From: Betaproteobacteria bacterium SG8_41
GTDB lineage: Bacteria; Pseudomonadota; Gammaproteobacteria; Burkholderiales; SG8-41
Assembly: GCA_001303585.1 (NCBI GenBank)
Contig: LJTT01000012.1
Span: 1 to 64,000, forward strand
Length of the DNA: 64,000 bases
Direction of reading: 5' to 3'
Position 1 is the stretch's first letter. Each line of letters starts with the position of its first letter. A model generated the notes under the pieces. It did not search any database, was not told the DNA's origin, and worked only from the letters and a program-made list of their open reading frames with translations. Shown here piece by piece: positions 34,704-43,298 of the stretch. The translations under genes were made by a program, and so were the position numbers.

Positions 34704-36224
34704 ATGAGGATGAAAGCCGTGCAACAGTTTGACGTGTTGGTCGTGGGCAAGGGAAACGCAGCGCTATGCGCGGCGTTATCGGCGCGGGATGCCGGTGTGA
34801 CGGTGGCCATGCTGGAAGCAGCAACGGAGGAGGAATCCGGAGGCAACAGCCGTTTCGCCGGGGGAGTGATGCGCTTTGCGTACAGCTCGGTCGAGGATCT
34901 CAAGAAGATTACCGACATCCCGGAAGACGAGGCGAAAAACACCGATTGGGACAGCAACACAGTCGAGGAGTTTTACGATGACTTGTACCGTGTCACGAGC
35001 TACCGCACCGATCCGGACTTGAGCGAGGCACTGATTACGAAGAGCCTGGAGGGCATGATGTGGCTGCGAAGCCAGGGTGCGAGCTTCGTGCCGAACTACG
35101 GTTCGCAGTCGGCCATCGTCAATGGCAAGCGCGTGTTCTTCGGCCGGTTCCCGCTCACCGCGAACGGCGGCGGCGCGGGCCTGGTGGAAGACCTGACGAA
35201 GACCGCCGTCAAGAAAGGCATCGAGATCTTTTACGAAACGCGGGCGGTCTCTCTGATCTATGACGGCGAGCGCGTGCTGGGCGTGCGCGCGAGGCGCCAG
35301 GGCAAACCGGTCGAATACCGGGCGCGCGCGGTCGTGCTCGCCTGCGGTGGTTTCGAGTCGAATCCCGAGTGGCGCACGCGCTATCTGGGTCCCGGCTGGG
35401 AACTCGCCAAGGTCCGCGGCACGCGCCACAACATGGGCGAGGGCCTGAAGATGGCGCTTGAAATCGGCGCCTGCCCCTACGGCAACTGGTCCGGCCGCCA
35501 CGCGGTGTCGTGGGAGCGCCACGCGCCGGAGTTCGGCGTGGTGGAGCGGTCGCACGATCCCTACCGGCACAGCTACCCGCTGTCCGTCATGATCAACGCG
35601 GAGGGAAAACGCTTCGTGGACGAAGGGGCGGATTTCTACAACTACACCTACGCCAAGTACGGCGCGGAAGTGCTGAGGCAGACGGGGCAATACGCCTACC
35701 AGCTATTCGACGCCAAGACGAAGCCGCTCCTGAAACAGGAGTACGGCGGCCGGAACGTGACCCGGTTTACCGCCGACACGCTGGAAGAGCTTGCCGAAAA
35801 ACTTGAGGGTGTGGATCCCCAAGGGTTTCTGAAAACGATCAAGGAATACAACGCCGCCGTGCGCACGGACGTGCCGTTCAATCATGCTGTCAGGGACGGG
35901 CGCTGTACCGTGGGCATCGATCCGCCGAAGTCGAACTGGGCGAACCCGCTCGATACGCCGCCGTTCGAGGCCTATGGCGTGACCTGCGGCATCACGTTCA
36001 CATTCGGCGGGCTGCGCATCAACCACGAAACCGGACAGGTGCTCGATCTGGGCTACGCGCCGATTCCCGGTCTCTACGCCGCCGGCGAGATGGTGGGAGG
36101 GATTTTCTATTTCAACTACCCCGCGGGCACGGGCCTCGTCTCAGGCCTGGTGTTCGGCAGGATCGCCGGCGACGGGGCTGCCGCCGCCGTGAAAGCGGCT
36201 CCCGCGCCCAAGAAGAAGGCCTGA
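34704..36224 (+). CDS. tcuA: TcuA-like FAD-dependent tricarballylate dehydrogenase/fumarate-reductase-family flavoprotein
   Basis: 506 residues. N-terminal dinucleotide motif VVGKGNAALCAALSARDAG (about 11-29) with GGNSRFAGGVMRFAY, then the substrate region of fumarate-reductase flavoproteins (PLTANGGGAGLVEDL, ACGGFESN, FGGLRIN) and C-terminal PGLYAAGEMVGGIFYFNYPAGTGL, which holds the FAD tail. VGKGNAALCAA and the length match TcuA, which oxidises tricarballylate to cis-aconitate in Salmonella. The electron-transfer partner TcuB is not in the window. Start uncertain: ATG at 34704 or 34710, neither with a good ribosome site. It overlaps the next gene by one base. Confidence 0.78.
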   Translation: MRMKAVQQFDVLVVGKGNAALCAALSARDAGVTVAMLEAATEEESGGNSRFAGGVMRFAYSSVEDLKKITDIPEDEAKNTDWDSNTVEEFYDDLYRVTSYRTDPDLSEALITKSLEGMMWLRSQGASFVPNYGSQSAIVNGKRVFFGRFPLTANGGGAGLVEDLTKTAVKKGIEIFYETRAVSLIYDGERVLGVRARRQGKPVEYRARAVVLACGGFESNPEWRTRYLGPGWELAKVRGTRHNMGEGLKMALEIGACPYGNWSGRHAVSWERHAPEFGVVERSHDPYRHSYPLSVMINAEGKRFVDEGADFYNYTYAKYGAEVLRQTGQYAYQLFDAKTKPLLKQEYGGRNVTRFTADTLEELAEKLEGVDPQGFLKTIKEYNAAVRTDVPFNHAVRDGRCTVGIDPPKSNWANPLDTPPFEAYGVTCGITFTFGGLRINHETGQVLDLGYAPIPGLYAAGEMVGGIFYFNYPAGTGLVSGLVFGRIAGDGAAAAVKAAPAPKKKA

Positions 36225-37252
36225 TGCAGGCGGGCGGGGCGGGCGATACGGTGCGCGGCGGCGTGGCGGCAATTGACACGCACGCGCACTGGTACCCGAA
36301 GGAATTCATTTCACTTCTCGATCGGGAAGCCGCCGCCAATGGCGGGCGGATGGGCCGGAACGAGAAGGGTATCCCGGTCTTTTCGCTGCCGGGAGTGCAG
36401 CCGGTCTCGGCGATGCCGCCCCTCATGGTCGAGCCCGAGCTCATTCTGGCGGAGATGGATCGGCGCGGCATCGAGACCTTCGTTCTTTCGCTGACCAATC
36501 CGATGGTCTACTGGGCACCAGCGTCGTTCGGGTTGACGCTGGCACAGACTTGGAACAACGCAAGCACCGCAGTTCATCAGGCACATCCGGAGCGGTTCAT
36601 CGGCAGCATTCAGTTGCCGATGCAGGCGCCGGAGCTGGCGGCACGGGAACTCGAACGCGCGGCGAAGCTCCCGGGCCTGAGGGTCGTGTACCTGGCAACC
36701 CATATCAACGGCAAGAATCTCGATGACAAGGCGTTCTGGCCGGTGTACGAGTGTTGCGAGGCGCTTGGGCTTCCGATCTTCCTGCACCCGCTCTACCCAT
36801 GCGGCGGTGAGCGCATTGCCACGCACTTCATGCGCAACCTGTGCGGCAATACGTACGAGAACGGGCTGGCAGCGGCCTCGCTGGTCTTCGGCGGGGTGCT
36901 GGACGCCTTCCCGCGGCTGGTCGTGATGCTGCCGCAGGCGGGAGGCGTCTTCCCCTGGCTCATCGGGCGTTTTGACCGCGGCGTCCAGGTCAGGAAGGAG
37001 CTCAGGCACATGCGGCAGCCGGCGAGCGCTTATCTGCGGCGCTTCTACTACGACACCGTCAGCCACCACCCGCGCATCCTGAAATTCCTGACCGAGCTGG
37101 TCGGTGTCGATCGCGTCGTGCTGGGCAGCGACTACAACCAGGACATGAGCTGCGAGCAGCCGATCGATTTCGTCGCATCGGTGCCCGGGCTGACGCAACA
37201 GGACCGGCAGCTGATTCTGGCAGGGAATGCGCGGCGCTTGCTCGGGCTCTAA
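36224..37252 (+). CDS. ACMSD-type amidohydrolase, tandem copy A, with His-to-Gln change at active site
   Basis: 342 residues, starting in the TGATG overlap with the flavoprotein, so probably translationally coupled. Metal-dependent TIM barrel of the ACMSD/LigJ family (decarboxylases and hydratases of aromatic-ring fission products): H-x-H in DTHAHWYPKE (20/22), third His in PIFLHPLYP (about 187) and Asp in LGSDYNQDM (about 302). Where the family has a catalytic His in an HAGG/HGGG loop, this copy reads LPQAGGVFPWL (Gln about 237; codon CAG). Copy B keeps His. Copy A may be a catalytically altered or structural partner. Confidence 0.88.
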   Translation: MQAGGAGDTVRGGVAAIDTHAHWYPKEFISLLDREAAANGGRMGRNEKGIPVFSLPGVQPVSAMPPLMVEPELILAEMDRRGIETFVLSLTNPMVYWAPASFGLTLAQTWNNASTAVHQAHPERFIGSIQLPMQAPELAARELERAAKLPGLRVVYLATHINGKNLDDKAFWPVYECCEALGLPIFLHPLYPCGGERIATHFMRNLCGNTYENGLAAASLVFGGVLDAFPRLVVMLPQAGGVFPWLIGRFDRGVQVRKELRHMRQPASAYLRRFYYDTVSHHPRILKFLTELVGVDRVVLGSDYNQDMSCEQPIDFVASVPGLTQQDRQLILAGNARRLLGL

Positions 37253-37295
37253 CGACGTGACCCGCGACCGGTCGCGTAGCTGAAGGAAAAATGAA

Positions 37296-38285
37296 ATGCC
37301 CGTAACAGACCTGCATGCGCACTGGTTTCCGCAGCCCTGGATAGACCTGCTGCTGAAAGAAGCCGAAGCAAATGGCGCCCGAATGGGCCGCAGCGAGAGA
37401 GGGCACCCCATGATCGACATCACGGGGGTGCCGCTCAAATCGGTCTTTCGGCCCGACATGGTGGAGCCCGCCATCATCCTGAAGAGCATGAACGAGTCGA
37501 AGGTGGACGTGCGCGCGTTGTCGCTCACCAACCCGATGGTGTACTGGGCGCCCCCCGCTTTTGGACTGAAGCTCTCGCAGGCGTACAACGACGCTTGCGT
37601 GGCGCTGCACAACGCTCACCCGGACCGTTTTCTGGGAACTATCATGCTGCCGCTGCAAGCTCCGGATCTTGCCGTGCAGGAACTCGACCGCGCCGCTAAG
37701 CTGCCCGGCATGCGGGCCGTGTACATGGCGATGCACGTCGGGGGCAGGAACGTGGACGAGAAGGCGCTGTGGCCGGTCTACAGGCGCTGCGAGGAGCTGA
37801 GGCTGCCCATCTTCATGCATCCTGTAAATCCGCTCGGCATCGAGCGGATGCGCAATTTCCACATGCGCAATCTGTGCGGCAATCCGTACGAGGCGGGTAT
37901 TGCGGCCGCATCGCTCATATTCGGCGGGGTACTGGACGCTTTTCCCGGGCTCGACTTCATGCTTCCGCATGCGGGAGGAACCTTCCCGTGGCTCATTGGC
38001 CGCTACGACCGTGGCGTCGCGGTAAGAAAGGAGCTCGCGCATGTGAAGCAGCCGGCCAGCGCGTACCTGCGGCGGTTCTATTACGACACGGTCAGCCACG
38101 AGCCGAGAATCATCCGTTTCCTCATCGATCTGGTTGGCGCCGACCGCGTCGTCGTGGGCAGCGACTACAATTTCGACATGGGTTACGAGCAGCCGGTCGA
38201 TTTCGTCGAGCGGGTGCCGGGGCTCACCGCGCAGGAGCGGAACCTGGTATTGAGCGACAATGCCGCGCGGCTGCTCAGGCTCTAG
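37296..38285 (+). CDS. ACMSD-type amidohydrolase, tandem copy B
   Basis: 329 residues, AAGGAAAA upstream. Close tandem relative of copy A; shared blocks include LTNPMVYWAP, GVLDAFP, PASAYLRRFYYDTVSH and GSDYN-DM--EQP-DFV. All expected active-site residues are present: H-x-H in DLHAHWFPQ (5/7), His in PIFMHPVNP, catalytic His in LPHAGGTFPWL (about 226) and Asp in VGSDYNFDM. It is likely the active enzyme of the pair, or one half of a heterodimer. The family acts as decarboxylase or hydratase on ring-fission acids. Confidence 0.9.
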   Translation: MPVTDLHAHWFPQPWIDLLLKEAEANGARMGRSERGHPMIDITGVPLKSVFRPDMVEPAIILKSMNESKVDVRALSLTNPMVYWAPPAFGLKLSQAYNDACVALHNAHPDRFLGTIMLPLQAPDLAVQELDRAAKLPGMRAVYMAMHVGGRNVDEKALWPVYRRCEELRLPIFMHPVNPLGIERMRNFHMRNLCGNPYEAGIAAASLIFGGVLDAFPGLDFMLPHAGGTFPWLIGRYDRGVAVRKELAHVKQPASAYLRRFYYDTVSHEPRIIRFLIDLVGADRVVVGSDYNFDMGYEQPVDFVERVPGLTAQERNLVLSDNAARLLRL

Positions 38286-38295
38286 AACCGAAAAA

Positions 38296-38392
38296 ATATT
38301 GACCACCGATGAACGGCGACAAGAAAACGCAGCCTTGCCTCGTCCGGGTTTTCGTCTGCGTGTATCCGCGTTTATCCGCTGAATCTGGTTTC
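38296..38392. repeat. Decamer repeat arms
   Basis: ACCACCGATGAACGGCGAC (about 38301-38320) and CTGCGTGTATCCGCGTTTAT (about 38358-38377) are diverged members of the GCAGATAAAC family in opposite orientation, before the isopropylmalate-dehydrogenase-like pair. Confidence 0.5.
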
Positions 38393-38490
38393 TCTTGGCG
38401 TCATGGCGGTTCAATAAACGGCTCGCTTGGAGCCTTGGCGGTCGAGAATCGTGTTTTGTTCGTGCCCAATTTTGCACAAGGAGCGTGGTA

Positions 38491-39546
38491 ATGCTGAAGA
38501 TCGGAATATTGCTCGGCGACGACATCGGTCTGGAGGTCGTTCCCGAGGCCGTCAAGGTGATGAAGGCCGCTGCGGCAAAGACCGGGTTGGAGGTCGAGTG
38601 GCAGGAGCTGGCAATCGGCAAGCGCGGTCACGAGCAGCACGGGCACACGATGCCTCAGGTCACCGTCGCGGCGCTGGAGAAAACCGACGGTTGGTTGTGC
38701 GGGCCGATCGGTCACGCCGCCTATCCGCGCAATGACCCGACCTGGATCATGCCGCCGATACGCAAGCGCTTCGAGCTTTTCGCGAGCATCAAGCCCGTGA
38801 AGTCGTATCCGAATGTCCCGTCCCTGCACAAGGACGTGGACATCGTTTTTCTGCGCGAGGTCACCGAAGGCATGCAATCCTCCGACACGGTGGTTGCGGG
38901 CGCGGGCGAGTTCCGGCCGAACGACGAGATTACGATCGCGTCCCGAGTCATCACGCGCCGTGGCTCGAGGCGCGTCGCGCTCGCGGCGTTCGAGGTCGCG
39001 CGCACGCGCAAGAGGAAAAAGGTGACAGCGGTGCACAAGGAACCGGTCTACCGCCTCGCGTGCGGAATGTTCGCGGAGGAATGCCGCAAGGCGGCGAAAG
39101 AGTTTCCCGAGGTGGTTTACGACGAGGCGCTGGTCGACGGCTTCTCCATGAAGCTCATGATGAATCCCTGGCAGTACGATGTGGTCGTCACGACCAACCA
39201 GTTTGGCGACATCCTGACTGACCAGGGCGCCGGACTCGTCGGCGGGCTTGGGCTCGCGCCCGGCCTTTGCATTGGCGAGCACCAGGCGATGGCGCAGGCC
39301 ACGCACGGTTCGGCGCCGGACATTGCGGGGAAGAACATCGCCAATCCCTACGCCCTCATCCTCTCGGGGAAGATGCTGTTCGAGTGGCTCGGCAGGAAGC
39401 GCAACGAGCCCAAGGCGAGCGCGGCGGCGCAGCGCATCGATGAGGCCGTCGACAGGGTTATTGCCGAGGCAAAGCACCTCACAGGCGACCTGGGCGGGCG
39501 CGCGAGCACCAGCGAGATGGGTGACGCCATCGCCGCTGCAGTCTGA
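38491..39546 (+). CDS. Isopropylmalate/isocitrate-dehydrogenase-like enzyme (copy 2 of 3, tandem A)
   Basis: 351 residues from the ATG at 38491 (AAGGAG upstream); an upstream extension to 38395 crosses repeats. Motifs: GILLGDDIGLEVVPEA (the usual GDGIG is GDDIG), FLREVTEGMQ, KVTAVHKEPVYRLACGMF (catalytic Lys), VDGFSMKLMMNPWQYDVVVTTNQFGDILTDQG (metal Asp) and THGSAPDIAGKNIANPY. Tyr-like positions and GDDIG are shared with the next gene, so the two arose by tandem duplication. Probably an oxidative decarboxylase of a substituted malate or tartrate, possibly heteromeric with its neighbour. Confidence 0.85.
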   Translation: MLKIGILLGDDIGLEVVPEAVKVMKAAAAKTGLEVEWQELAIGKRGHEQHGHTMPQVTVAALEKTDGWLCGPIGHAAYPRNDPTWIMPPIRKRFELFASIKPVKSYPNVPSLHKDVDIVFLREVTEGMQSSDTVVAGAGEFRPNDEITIASRVITRRGSRRVALAAFEVARTRKRKKVTAVHKEPVYRLACGMFAEECRKAAKEFPEVVYDEALVDGFSMKLMMNPWQYDVVVTTNQFGDILTDQGAGLVGGLGLAPGLCIGEHQAMAQATHGSAPDIAGKNIANPYALILSGKMLFEWLGRKRNEPKASAAAQRIDEAVDRVIAEAKHLTGDLGGRASTSEMGDAIAAAV

Positions 39547-39575
39547 CACCGGTGACCAGTGACCTGGGCCGGGCC
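39545..39575. repeat. Heptamer repeat at stop codon
   Basis: CACCGGTGACCAGTGACCTG directly after the TGA of tandem copy A; a short member of the GGTCACT family. Confidence 0.5.
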
Positions 39576-39613
39576 AGTAAGGCGTTTGAATTTGGTTATG
39601 TTAGGAGAGAAAG

Positions 39614-40672
39614 ATGGCTTTGAAGCTGGGAATCGTGGCGGGGGACGACATCGGGCCGGAGGTTGTGCCCGAGGCGGTAAAGGTGATGAAGGCGGCTGCG
39701 GCAAAGACGGGTCTGCAGCTCGAATGGCAGGAGCTGCTCACGGGAGTCCGGGGGCATGAGGTGCACGGGCACACCTGTCCACAGAGCACCGTGGATGCGC
39801 TATTCAAACTCGATGGCTGGGTCTTCGGGCCGCACGGCCACGATGCCTACCCCAAGAACGACCCGACCTGGATCAACCCGCCGCTGCGCAAGAAGTACGA
39901 GATGTACGCCAACGTGAAGCCGGTGAAGTCTTATCCAAACATCCCGTCCGTGCACAAAGACGTGGACATCGTGTTCCTGCGCGAGACGACGGAAGGCATG
40001 CAGGGGGGCGGCGTCGTGGTCGCGGGCAGCGGGGAGTTCCGTCCCAACGACGACATTTCAATCGGCATGCGCGTCATCACGCGCAAGGGTGCCAACCGGG
40101 TGGCGCGCGCCGCCTTCGAGATCGCGAATACCCGCAAGCGCAAGATCGTCACATCGGTGCACAAGGCGTCGGTGTACAAGTTGTGCTGCGGCATGTTCGC
40201 GGAGGAGTGCCGCAAGGTCGCCGAGGACTTTCCCGATGTGAGGCTGGAGGAGATCCTGGTCGACGGTTTCGCGATGAAGCTTGTGATGAACCCGCAGCGC
40301 TTCGATGTGGTGGTGACCACCAACCAGTTCGGTGACATTCTCACTGATGAAGGCGCTGGGCTCGTCGGCGGCCTCGGGCTCGCGCCGGGGCTGGTGATGG
40401 GCGAGCGCTATGCGATGGCCCAGGCGACGCACGGCTCGGCCCCCGACATCGCGGGGCAGAATATTGCGAACCCCTACGCAATGATCATGTCGGGCAAGAT
40501 GCTCTTCGAGTGGCTCGGCCGGAAGCACAAGGAGCCCAAGGCCACCGCCGCGGCTCAATTGATGGATGCGGCAATGGACAAGGTGATCGCGGAGGCGAAA
40601 CACCTGACCGGTGACCTGGGCGGCAAGGCAAGCACGACGGAGATGGGCGACGCCGTCGCCGCAGCGCTGTAG
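39614..40672 (+). CDS. Isopropylmalate/isocitrate-dehydrogenase-like enzyme (copy 3 of 3, tandem B)
   Basis: 352 residues with TAGGAGAGA upstream. Very similar to tandem A along its length (GDDIGPEVVPEAVKVMKAAA, VKSYPN-PS-HKDVDIVFLRE, VTTNQFGDILTDEGAGLVGG, HLTGDLGGKASTTEMGD). Catalytic Lys in VTSVHKASVYKLCCGMF and metal Asp in GDILTDEG are present. The pair is 67 bp apart with a heptamer repeat between. Both copies look intact, so they may form a heteromer or have split substrates. Confidence 0.87.
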   Translation: MALKLGIVAGDDIGPEVVPEAVKVMKAAAAKTGLQLEWQELLTGVRGHEVHGHTCPQSTVDALFKLDGWVFGPHGHDAYPKNDPTWINPPLRKKYEMYANVKPVKSYPNIPSVHKDVDIVFLRETTEGMQGGGVVVAGSGEFRPNDDISIGMRVITRKGANRVARAAFEIANTRKRKIVTSVHKASVYKLCCGMFAEECRKVAEDFPDVRLEEILVDGFAMKLVMNPQRFDVVVTTNQFGDILTDEGAGLVGGLGLAPGLVMGERYAMAQATHGSAPDIAGQNIANPYAMIMSGKMLFEWLGRKHKEPKATAAAQLMDAAMDKVIAEAKHLTGDLGGKASTTEMGDAVAAAL

Positions 40673-40687
40673 CTGGCGGTGTGCTAG

Positions 40688-40945
40688 AGCCTGACCACGG
40701 AGGACGCCAAGGCCGCGGAGGAAAAGAAGAGCTCTACCGCAAAGAACGCTAAGGTCGCAAAGGCTTACAGAATTGAGTTGAAACGTACAGTCTGTGTCGT
40801 GCCCGACCACTGACATTCCTTTATGCCACTCTTAGCGTTTCCTCTGCGACCTTAAGGTTTACACCGATAAGTATTCCTTTGCGTCCTCCGCGCACTTGGC
40901 GGTAAGGCTTTGCGTTTCACAGTAGAATCACGACTCACGAATCAC
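40688..40945. repeat. Dyad repeat region, CGCAAAGAACGCTAAGG type
   Basis: Left arm with GACCACGGAGGACGCCAAGG and CGCAAAGAACGCTAAGGTCG (40693-40760). Right arm with CTTAGCGTTTCCTCTGCGAC, CTTTGCGTCCTCCGCGCAC and CTTGGCGG (40832-40905), its approximate complement. A short CACGACTCACGAATCAC stretch (40930-40946) precedes the GST gene. Confidence 0.65.
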
Positions 40946-40960
40946 TGTCTTTATTTGGCC

Positions 40961-41548
40961 ATGAAGCTCTACCTTACCGATGCCTCCGGCAACTCGTACA
41001 AAGTGCGGGTTCTAGCGTCCATTCTCGGAGTTCCGTACGAGAAGGTTTACGTGGACTGGCCAAGCCGGGAGCACAAGTCTCCCGCGTTTCTCAAGCTCAA
41101 TCCGCGCGGCCAGGTGCCCGTCATGGAGGTGGAAGGCAAGGTGTTCTGGGACTCGACGGCGCATCTCGTCTACCTGGCGCGGAAATTTGGCGGCGAGCAG
41201 TGGCTGCCCACGGACCCGCTGGGGATGGCCGAGGTGATGAACTGGATGGCGTTTGCGCAAAACGAAATCTACTTCGGGCTGCAATGGGCGCGGGGCGTGA
41301 TCGTGTACGGCATACCGGGAAGCCTGGAGCTGTTCCAGGGGCACGGGCGCAAGGCGCTGGAAATCCTGGAGAGCCAATTTGGCAAGCATGAATGGCTCGC
41401 GCTCGGCCGCCCCACCGTCGCCGATATCGCGTGCTACCCGTACGTCAAGCGCGCACCCGAGGGGCGAATTCCGCTCGAGCCCTATCCCGGAGTCAACGCC
41501 TGGCTGCGTCGCTGCGAGGCGCTGCCCGGCTGGCTCAAGCTCGACTGA
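40961..41548 (+). CDS. Glutathione S-transferase family protein (GST 1)
   Basis: 195 residues from the ATG at 40961; the longer frame from 40910 runs through the repeat. Thioredoxin-like N-terminal domain (MKLYLTDASGNSYKVRVLASILG, glutathione-binding NPRGQVPVMEV and the DSTAHLVYLARKFG loop) and a helical C-terminal domain with LALGRPTVADIACYPYVKRAPEG carrying the N-capping box. The active residue would be Ser in DASGNSYK. May conjugate or isomerise a ring-fission product, as some GSTs do in aromatic pathways next to ACMSD-type genes. Confidence 0.88.
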   Translation: MKLYLTDASGNSYKVRVLASILGVPYEKVYVDWPSREHKSPAFLKLNPRGQVPVMEVEGKVFWDSTAHLVYLARKFGGEQWLPTDPLGMAEVMNWMAFAQNEIYFGLQWARGVIVYGIPGSLELFQGHGRKALEILESQFGKHEWLALGRPTVADIACYPYVKRAPEGRIPLEPYPGVNAWLRRCEALPGWLKLD

Positions 41549-41594
41549 GCGGCAAGCGTTCGCGCGCGCGCATAATATTGGTGAGGCGTAAAAC

Positions 41595-41855
41595 GTGGAT
41601 CGAATTTTAGCCGCAGATAAACACAGATAAACACGGATGTACACCAAACCCCCGGCATTTAACCGCGGTGGGAGCACCCTGAATACTTATATCTGCGTTT
41701 ATCTGCGGCCAAATAAAGCGGTTTGCGGTTTTTGAGAAAACGTATCGGCGTCCATCGGCGGCCACTAAGCGATGTTCGGGATTCGGAGATCGGAGTTCAG
41801 GGTTCTTGAATATGTAGATCTGTGTTTATCTGCGTTTATCTGCGGCTCAATTAAC
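41595..41855. repeat. 10-bp unit minisatellite filling a 312-bp gap
   Basis: 41549-41860 has no gene. Arms: TAGCCGCAGATAAACACAG and ATAAACACGG (41608-41637); inverse ATCTGCGTTTATCTGCGGCC (41691-41710); CGGCGTCCATCGGCGGCC (about 41746-41763); and inverse ATCTGTGTTTATCTGCG then TTTATCTGCGGCTCA (41818-41849). It closes just before the amidase stop. Confidence 0.8.
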
Positions 41856-41860
41856 GGGTT

Positions 41861-43210
41861 TCAGGCAAAGTCGCGCATGAGCCAATGCGCCACGGCGCAC
41901 AAGGCGCCGTCACCGTGCGGGACGCCGATCAGCTGAATGCCCTGCGGGAGGCTGTTCACTTCCAGCAGCGGCAGACTGAAGGCGGGCAACCCCAGCCAGG
42001 AACCGTAGACGAGGAAGGTCCGGCTGCCGGTGTATTCGAGGCCCTGGATCGCCGGACCGGAGGAGGCGAGCGTTATGTATCCGTCGGCTCCAACGGCGGT
42101 TTCCCGCACCAGTTCCATGACGCGCCGACGGTTCGCCAGCAGCCCTTCATAGTCGGAGGGCGTCATTTTGTGCGCACGCTCGATCAATCCATGGACACGC
42201 GTGCCGATGATCTTGCCGTAGCGGGCGATGTAATCTTCGTACGGCCATTTCATCTCGTAGGCGACGATGTCCAACGCGCCGTCGACACCTTCGTCAAGAA
42301 CCTGCTCGAGCTTCGCGACCCGCGTGTCATTGTCGCGGCTGCGGATCTCAACGCCGGCCGCTTCCAGCGCGGAGACGGTGGCCTCGATCGCATCCTCGGT
42401 GTTGCTGTCGATCTCGGTCCAGCCGCGGGTATAGAGGCGGATGAGCCGTCGGGGCTTGCGGGCGGCGGGCAGGTCCGCTCCCGCGCCCGAGAGAAAGGGG
42501 TTGCCGGGACTGCCGATGCCGAGTGAGATGTGAGACGCTACGCGCCAGGCATCGTCGAGGGTGCCCGCCAGAATGCCGAGATGGTCGCAGGTGGCCGACA
42601 GAGGGTGAATGCCTCCCGTGTGCAGCGCACCGAGGGTCGGCTTGAAGCCCACCGCACCGCAGTAGGCAGCCGGCCGAAGGGTCGAGGCCTGGGTCTGGGT
42701 CCCGAGGCCCGCAGGAACCATGCCCGCGCCAACCGCGGCCGCCGAGCCGCTCGACGAGCCCCCGGGTGTTCGCGTGGAATCAAACGGATTCGTGGTTGGT
42801 CCCGAGTAGCCGATGGCGAACTCGGTTGTGACACTCTTGCCGACGATCACCGCACCGCCTTTCCTGAGGGCGGCAACGCATGCCGCGTCCTGGCCGGAGC
42901 GCCAGCCCTTGAACGCGGGGCTGTTCATCTGAGTTGGCAGATCGGACGTCGCAATGATGTCCTTGACTGCAATTGGAAATCCATCCACCGGGGAAAGCGG
43001 CTTGCCGGCCTTGTAGCGCCGGGTGGAGGCGTCCGCGGCCTTGCGCGCCGCAGCAATGTTCAGGGTCACGAAAGCCTTGACGGCGCCGTCGCGCGCGCTG
43101 ATGACATCCAGGCAGCGCTCGAGAAACTCGCGCGGCGTGCGCTTGCCGGCGACAAAATCCGGCACGGCTGCAACAAACGAAATAGCGTTGGGATTTTTCC
43201 AGAACAGCAT
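41861..43210 (-). CDS. Amidase signature family enzyme
   Basis: 449 residues with GGGAG before the ATG. Ser-cisSer-Lys amidase: catalytic Lys in FPIAVKDIIATSDLPT, cis-Ser in TPGGSSSGSAAAVGAG and nucleophile Ser in GTQTQASTLRPAAYCGAVGFKPT. The nucleophile loop reads TQAST where most members have TGGS. It would hydrolyse an amide, such as an aryl- or carbamoyl-amide. Divergent from the small secreted protein with a promoter-bearing 88 bp gap. Confidence 0.9.
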   Translation of the reverse strand: MLFWKNPNAISFVAAVPDFVAGKRTPREFLERCLDVISARDGAVKAFVTLNIAAARKAADASTRRYKAGKPLSPVDGFPIAVKDIIATSDLPTQMNSPAFKGWRSGQDAACVAALRKGGAVIVGKSVTTEFAIGYSGPTTNPFDSTRTPGGSSSGSAAAVGAGMVPAGLGTQTQASTLRPAAYCGAVGFKPTLGALHTGGIHPLSATCDHLGILAGTLDDAWRVASHISLGIGSPGNPFLSGAGADLPAARKPRRLIRLYTRGWTEIDSNTEDAIEATVSALEAAGVEIRSRDNDTRVAKLEQVLDEGVDGALDIVAYEMKWPYEDYIARYGKIIGTRVHGLIERAHKMTPSDYEGLLANRRRVMELVRETAVGADGYITLASSGPAIQGLEYTGSRTFLVYGSWLGLPAFSLPLLEVNSLPQGIQLIGVPHGDGALCAVAHWLMRDFA

Positions 43211-43227
43211 TGCCTACTCCCTTCGGG

Positions 43228-43256
43228 CTGGCACACGGTGATCAGCGCGCTATAAT
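43228..43256 (+). promoter_or_regulatory. Sigma-70-like promoter of the 168-residue secreted protein
   Basis: CTGGCA (4/6), 17 bp spacer, TATAAT (43251-43256). Transcription would begin about 36 nt before the ATG at 43299. Confidence 0.55.
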
Positions 43257-43298
43257 GCCACTACAAGCAGGTTATACGAAGACTGAGGAGCACAGGGG

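Noticed and set aside
37059-38621. 520-codon minus-strand frame opposite amidohydrolase copy B
   Set aside because: Antisense shadow generated by high G+C codon structure; it runs through repeats and two genes.
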